Shown one piece after another: positions 36,695-40,737 of a DNA stretch of 40,737 nt (positions are counted from its first letter, which is position 1; the number at the start of each line of letters is the position of its first letter). The position numbers were made by a program, and so were the translations under genes. Origin of the DNA: Oscillospiraceae bacterium (GTDB taxonomy: Bacteria; Bacillota; Clostridia; Oscillospirales; UBA929); assembly GCA_031254195.1 (NCBI GenBank), contig JAIRUW010000007.1, forward strand, positions 1 through 40,737, in the 5' to 3' direction. Below the pieces are notes generated by a model. The model was given only the letters and a program-made list of their open reading frames with translations. It was not told the origin of the DNA and did no database searches.

Positions 36695-39600
36695 TTAGGG
36701 GAAAGTAATCTCTGTCGCGCCTGTCGGGATTACTGAGGTCAGGTATGCCTTTTGAAGCCCCAGATTCTCTACGGGAGCACCGCCCACTACCTGGAATCCC
36801 ATTTGGGCATAGCTGCCGCCGGTTATGATGGCTTGCACTGTTTTGCCGGTGCCGAAGTCAAAGTTGTCGATTCTGAAATAGTACAGCCCATCGGCGCTTA
36901 TCGAGGCAAGGTTGTTGCTTTCTGCGGCTTGCCAATTGGCCTCCGCGGCGTTGATATAGACTTCAAGGTCGTCAAACAGGGCTTTGTCTATATCCTTGAG
37001 GTCGATGACAAAATACGTGTTTGTCGCCTTCATCAGGGTCGCCAGCGCTAAACCATCGGCTCTGAGGTCCCATTGCCATTGATTCGCTGCGGATTTAGAA
37101 GCGCCGGCGGTGATGTCCGCAACAAAGCGGTTGAGGACGACACTGCCTGTGGGGATGTAAGCGGCTATTCCGCCATTGCCTGCAAAGGTGATTTCGTCAA
37201 TGACACGGAACACGGCGGCGTTTACCGTCACGCCTGTGAATGCTGCCACACCGCCCGAGGTGGAGGATCCGCTGTCGTCACTGCCTACCACGCATCCGGC
37301 AACGGCCGCTTTCACGGTCTGTCCGCTGACCGGCTTGCCCCAGTCGTCGAAGATCGATACGTTAAAGGCGAGCGTGGCCGCTGCGGTGGTGGAGGTAAGA
37401 GGAGCCGTGGGTACTTGGATGCGGCCTACCTCTGCGGGAACGATGACCTTGATGTCGAGGGTATCAGAATATCCGTCTTTTGTCATGGTGTAACGGACGG
37501 TTATCTCGCCGGGGACGTTGAGGCTTGCCGCGGTAGACGGGGATTTTGTCGCCAGGCTGCCCGATAGGACTGACGCCGAGGTCGTTCCGCTGAAACCGGC
37601 GTTGTTGGAGTCGGCGAATGTCTTGACAAAGGCTGCGACCGCTCCGTTGCTATTGTCAGTTCCTGGGGTGAAACCAGTGACGATTTTAATGATGTTGGTG
37701 AAGCCGTTCTCATTAACAAAGTCATTGGTGGCGATATACGTATTGACAGCCATTTTCCCTACGATGATTTCGACTTCGGCCGCTTCCAGTGCGGGCAGGA
37801 TGACCTTACCCGGGTTGGGGAGCACGCCGGCGATGCTGAAGGGGGCGGCTGTCAGGGTTGCTGCCATGGTGGCGATCGGAACGCCCGCAATCCTGTAGGC
37901 GAGGTCTGTGATGTTGATCTCCGCATAGGCGCCGTCATAGCTGCCCGGGTCATCGCTGTCATCGTACTTCGCGGGAAGGGTGCCAATGGTCGGATTGGCG
38001 GTCAGGTAGACAGACGGGCCGTAAGCGTCAAAGATGCTCTGGATGGCGCTCAGGGCTTCGGCGTCGAACTCGGCCTGATCGTCGTAGATTCTGTTCTCGA
38101 GCTCTACATCAAGCAGGGCGTTTCTGATGGCTGTGGCCTTGCCGGGGATGTTGCGGTTGTCCATCGGCCTGGCGGAATCCCAGGTGCCGTCATTCCTTCT
38201 AACGACAAGAACCTGATCCACGGAGGTGTAGTTGCCACGGACGCCGGCCTCAAAGATGTAGAGGTTCCACTGACCGTTGTCGGAGATGCCCCAGTCGGCC
38301 ACGGCGGCGGCGCTCGCGCGGGCAGCCTGCTCAGAACCGCGGGCGTTGACGTAGTAGTGGTTGTTGCCCTGTGTGCCGTAGTACATGGCAGCGTTGCCAG
38401 TCATCAGGGTGTGACCGGTCACGCCGTTGAAGCCAAGGATGCCGAACTGGCTGAGGCTGCCGCTGAATACATAGCTTCCCGCCAGCGCGTCGGAATCAAG
38501 GATGGTGACCCTAGAGATGGTGTTGGGGGTGCCGTCGTCGCTCTCATAGAGGAACACGTCGCCCCTGCGGATCGGGTCTGCTTTGAAGGCGGTGCCGTCT
38601 GTGGTGCGCTCGTCGCGGCAGGTCAGCGTCGCTTCGGTTCCGTCGGAGAGCATTGCTTTAACGGTGCCCGCGTAGAGGCTGTTGCTGTCGTTCTGCACCC
38701 ACCAGTCAAGGGCAACGGCCCAGCGGGTCCTGACGGTGCTGGAGATCGCGCCGCCAACGTCGGCAAACGCCACGCGCACAAACGCGCCTGTGTTCCATAC
38801 GCCGGCAGAGCTGGCTTCGACATCGCCGTCAATATTCATGCGGTAGGTTTGCGTGGTCAGGGCCGTGACATTGTTGAAGCCCGGTACGCTCTGGTTGTAG
38901 ACGTTGTAGACGTCCTCGCCGAGGGTGTTCTTCGTCTTCACGAAGACGGCGCTCTTGAGGTCGTCATTGCTCAGCAGCATCAGGCCGCGGGTGTTGTTCA
39001 TTCCCAGGGTGTTGCCGAGGGTGGTGCCCCATGTGCTGTTGAAGCGTCCGCCCTGAGTGGCGTCCACTCTGCGGTTGGAGGGGGTGAAGTTGCGGTCGCC
39101 GCCTACTTGCTCCGAACGAATTTCGTAGAGGGTGACCCTGTTGCCGCTGATCCTGTACTCGAAGACATTGTCTTTCAGCTGCTTCTTGGAGCCGAATACG
39201 TTCCAGCCGCTGGAAGTTTGGAACCACAGCGGGTCGCCGTTATTGGTGTTGCCGCTGTCGGTGCCGTATTGGCCCGCGCCGACCGATTGGCCGATGGGTC
39301 TGGCGGTAGCGTCGCCAGCGCTGTTGCCCATAACGATTTTTTCAAGCTCAAGGCCGATCATATGGGTGCCGTCTTCTAAGAAGAGGTCAACCATGTTTTT
39401 CCAGGTATTGGCATTGTAGCTGGTGCGCCCGTCCACGCCGGCCGCCGTGACGACAGCGTAGTTGCGCTTAATCGGGGTGGTGTCGATGTGGACGACCAGG
39501 CCGTGCCACATGGTGATGGTGCGCTTGTTGGTAACGTCCGCGGTCTGGAACGCGCGGATCCAGTTGTTGTATTGCAGCATGTTGTAGGTCACGCCGCCCA

Positions 39601-40737
39601 TGGTCATGAAGCCGGAGCCGGGGTTCACGTCCGCCGAACCTTGGACGGAGGTGACGAGGCCTTCCTCTTGGTCCTCAACAGGCTTGAACCAGTAGCGTGT
39701 CAGATTGCTGGGCTGATTGATATAGTCGCCGTCCGCGATCCACTGCGCGGGGATGGTCTTCTTGCCAATGGCCACGAGGTCCCAACGCGCCGGGGTGTAG
39801 GTGCCTTCGGGGCCTTTGCCTTCAGTGCGTATCCAGCTGCCGATATTGGAGGCTTGGGCGCCGGAGCCGCCGCCGGAGAATGTCCAGTTCCAGCCGGTGC
39901 CGTCGCCGGGAACATTGGAAACCTGGCCGATTACGTAGTTTTCGATGTAGACCCAGCGGACGACTTCGCCGCGGCCCGGGTTCCTCGGGTCTACGCCGGT
40001 GATGACGATGACGTCGGCGTTCATGTAGTTTTTGAGAGCAGCACTGCCGTCATCGGTGACTCTGATTTTGCTGTTGAGTGTTCCCGCGTTGCTGTAATCT
40101 ACGAACACTTGCGCGTTCTGGGGCAGAGCGCCGTCGATGGCGGTCGCGGTGATGCTGGAGAGGCCGTGATACAGGGTCTTTTCGCCAATCCAGTCATAGC
40201 CGAAGACAGTCTCTACGTCGAGGCGGTGATACTGGCCCGGACGGTAGACGTCGGCATCAAGCACAGCTTCAGAGCCGGGGACCCAGTGGCTCAGGCGCTC
40301 CCTCTCGGGATGCTCAAAGGTAATCTGCATTTGGCGGCCGATGTCGTGGAGGCCGATTTCCATCGCCGCTGTGTCTGCCGCGGAAAGGATGTATGTATCC
40401 CACGCGATGACATTGTCGCCGCGGCGGTCAAACTCGTAGGGGCGCTGGATAACGGCGCGGCCTTCGCCCAACCCGCTGCTGTTGACGGTGGGTCTGCCTG
40501 TCGGGTCGCCGTTCGAGTCTTTCGCGTTCGATTCAACTACGTTGGTAATGTCGGGAAGCCCCCAGTTGTTGCCGTCGGAGATGATGGTGAATAAACCGGT
40601 GACGAGCTTGAATCTCGCCCACGCGAAGGTGTAGCTGGGGTTGGAGGTTCCTACGCCCCACATGCCTTCGACGCTCGGGTCGCCGGTGCGGTAGCGCTCG
40701 TTGGTGATCGGGGTGTACTTGATGTGTTCGCCGTTGA
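36695..40737 (-). CDS. Giant surface/S-layer-like protein, 5' end outside the window
   Basis: The frame runs without a stop from the right edge (40737) to TAA 36695-36697: 1,346 complete codons, C-terminal part of a longer protein. The ATG at 40663 is internal, since upstream codons (GEHIKYTPITNERYRTGDPS) continue in frame. The sequence is rich in Asn, Gly, Thr, Asp and Ala, with many short beta-type segments, no membrane span and almost no Cys. Near the C-terminus a stretch (TAAATLAFNVSIFDDWGKPV, then SGQTVKAAVAG, then SGGVAAFTGVTVNA) resembles an invasin/Big_1-type Ig-like repeat. No SLH, LPXTG or cellulosome motif is seen; an N-terminal anchor may lie beyond the edge. Probably an abundant exported envelope protein, function unknown. 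Confidence 0.75.
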   Translation of the reverse strand, partial: NGEHIKYTPITNERYRTGDPSVEGMWGVGTSNPSYTFAWARFKLVTGLFTIISDGNNWGLPDITNVVESNAKDSNGDPTGRPTVNSSGLGEGRAVIQRPYEFDRRGDNVIAWDTYILSAADTAAMEIGLHDIGRQMQITFEHPERERLSHWVPGSEAVLDADVYRPGQYHRLDVETVFGYDWIGEKTLYHGLSSITATAIDGALPQNAQVFVDYSNAGTLNSKIRVTDDGSAALKNYMNADVIVITGVDPRNPGRGEVVRWVYIENYVIGQVSNVPGDGTGWNWTFSGGGSGAQASNIGSWIRTEGKGPEGTYTPARWDLVAIGKKTIPAQWIADGDYINQPSNLTRYWFKPVEDQEEGLVTSVQGSADVNPGSGFMTMGGVTYNMLQYNNWIRAFQTADVTNKRTITMWHGLVVHIDTTPIKRNYAVVTAAGVDGRTSYNANTWKNMVDLFLEDGTHMIGLELEKIVMGNSAGDATARPIGQSVGAGQYGTDSGNTNNGDPLWFQTSSGWNVFGSKKQLKDNVFEYRISGNRVTLYEIRSEQVGGDRNFTPSNRRVDATQGGRFNSTWGTTLGNTLGMNNTRGLMLLSNDDLKSAVFVKTKNTLGEDVYNVYNQSVPGFNNVTALTTQTYRMNIDGDVEASSAGVWNTGAFVRVAFADVGGAISSTVRTRWAVALDWWVQNDSNSLYAGTVKAMLSDGTEATLTCRDERTTDGTAFKADPIRRGDVFLYESDDGTPNTISRVTILDSDALAGSYVFSGSLSQFGILGFNGVTGHTLMTGNAAMYYGTQGNNHYYVNARGSEQAARASAAAVADWGISDNGQWNLYIFEAGVRGNYTSVDQVLVVRRNDGTWDSARPMDNRNIPGKATAIRNALLDVELENRIYDDQAEFDAEALSAIQSIFDAYGPSVYLTANPTIGTLPAKYDDSDDPGSYDGAYAEINITDLAYRIAGVPIATMAATLTAAPFSIAGVLPNPGKVILPALEAAEVEIIVGKMAVNTYIATNDFVNENGFTNIIKIVTGFTPGTDNSNGAVAAFVKTFADSNNAGFSGTTSASVLSGSLATKSPSTAASLNVPGEITVRYTMTKDGYSDTLDIKVIVPAEVGRIQVPTAPLTSTTAAATLAFNVSIFDDWGKPVSGQTVKAAVAGCVVGSDDSGSSTSGGVAAFTGVTVNAAVFRVIDEITFAGNGGIAAYIPTGSVVLNRFVADITAGASKSAANQWQWDLRADGLALATLMKATNTYFVIDLKDIDKALFDDLEVYINAAEANWQAAESNNLASISADGLYYFRIDNFDFGTGKTVQAIITGGSYAQMGFQVVGGAPVENLGLQKAYLTSVIPTGATEITFP

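Noticed and set aside
38357..40594. 340- and 368-codon frames on the plus strand
   Set aside because: Both are antisense shadows of the giant surface-protein gene, which has a continuous frame to the edge and a proper terminator.
1..40737. tRNA, rRNA and riboswitch genes
   Set aside because: I found no cloverleaf, rRNA core motif or recognisable riboswitch leader. A covariance-model scan would be decisive and was not possible here.

Overview
The window looks like a chromosome segment of a low-G+C-phylum (Firmicutes) member of the Clostridia, probably near the Oscillospirales/Ruminococcaceae. Supporting signs are strong AGGAGG-type ribosome binding sites, many TTG and GTG starts, sigma-A promoters with 17-bp spacers, a Clostridia-type glutamine synthetase, an EFR1-type ferredoxin, VanZ, a TepA-like ClpP protein, holin-like type I toxins and large secreted Ig-like proteins. 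The assignment is inference from gene content. Most genes are GC-rich; a few (the EFR1 gene, the VanZ gene, short remnants) are visibly AT-rich and look acquired.

Layout. 1-2833: rarA (runs off the left edge) divergent from a CNNM/CorC-type membrane protein. 2829-4798: a scrap zone with a serine-recombinase C-terminus, an EFR1 flavodoxin-ferredoxin gene, a decapitated lipoprotein and a truncated Rpn-family transposase/nuclease. 4711-9955: glyA and nth (divergent), VanZ, a toxin/antitoxin-like chimeric small ORF between 20-bp direct repeats, and two metallo-beta-lactamase-fold genes (a UlaG-like hydrolase and a beta-CASP ribonuclease). 9983-13790: a Pr6Pr membrane protein, a small XRE regulator, an MFS transporter and glnA. 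13794-17654: a coiled-coil protein, rpsT, and an XRE regulator divergent from an NfeD-like/flotillin operon. 17722-21402: a secreted papain-like/lectin-like/Ig-like protein whose catalytic Cys appears to be replaced. 21588-22876: a TepA-like protease and a small membrane protein. 22921-34025: a long minus-strand cluster, zapA - U32 peptidase - maf - mreC - mreD - PBP2 - minD - mgsA - rlmB - P-type-ATPase-like protein without DKTGT - P-loop kinase. 34165-35865: a pyridoxamine-kinase-like gene and a TIM-barrel-like partner. 35873-36624: two tandem copies of a compact type I toxin-antitoxin module. 36695-40737: the C-terminal 1,346 residues of a giant surface protein, 5' end outside the window.

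How it fits together. The 34-22 kb cluster is an envelope-elongation/division operon (ZapA, MreC, MreD, PBP2, MinD) with housekeeping riders (Maf, RlmB, MgsA). mreB, rodA, minC and minE are not in it. The NfeD-flotillin pair is a membrane-microdomain module with its own HTH regulator, and back-to-back promoters overlap palindromes.

The most rewarding region is 35.87-36.62 kb. Two 30- and 26-residue hydrophobic holin-like peptides are each driven by a near-identical TTGACC-17-TATACT promoter. Each is faced by a convergent TTGACA-17-TATGAT promoter, and the two transcripts meet over a shared long hairpin. This is the architecture of an antisense-RNA-controlled type I toxin, duplicated in tandem. 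The second most unusual items are the P-type-ATPase-like protein without its phosphorylation motif and the papain-like protein without its catalytic Cys.
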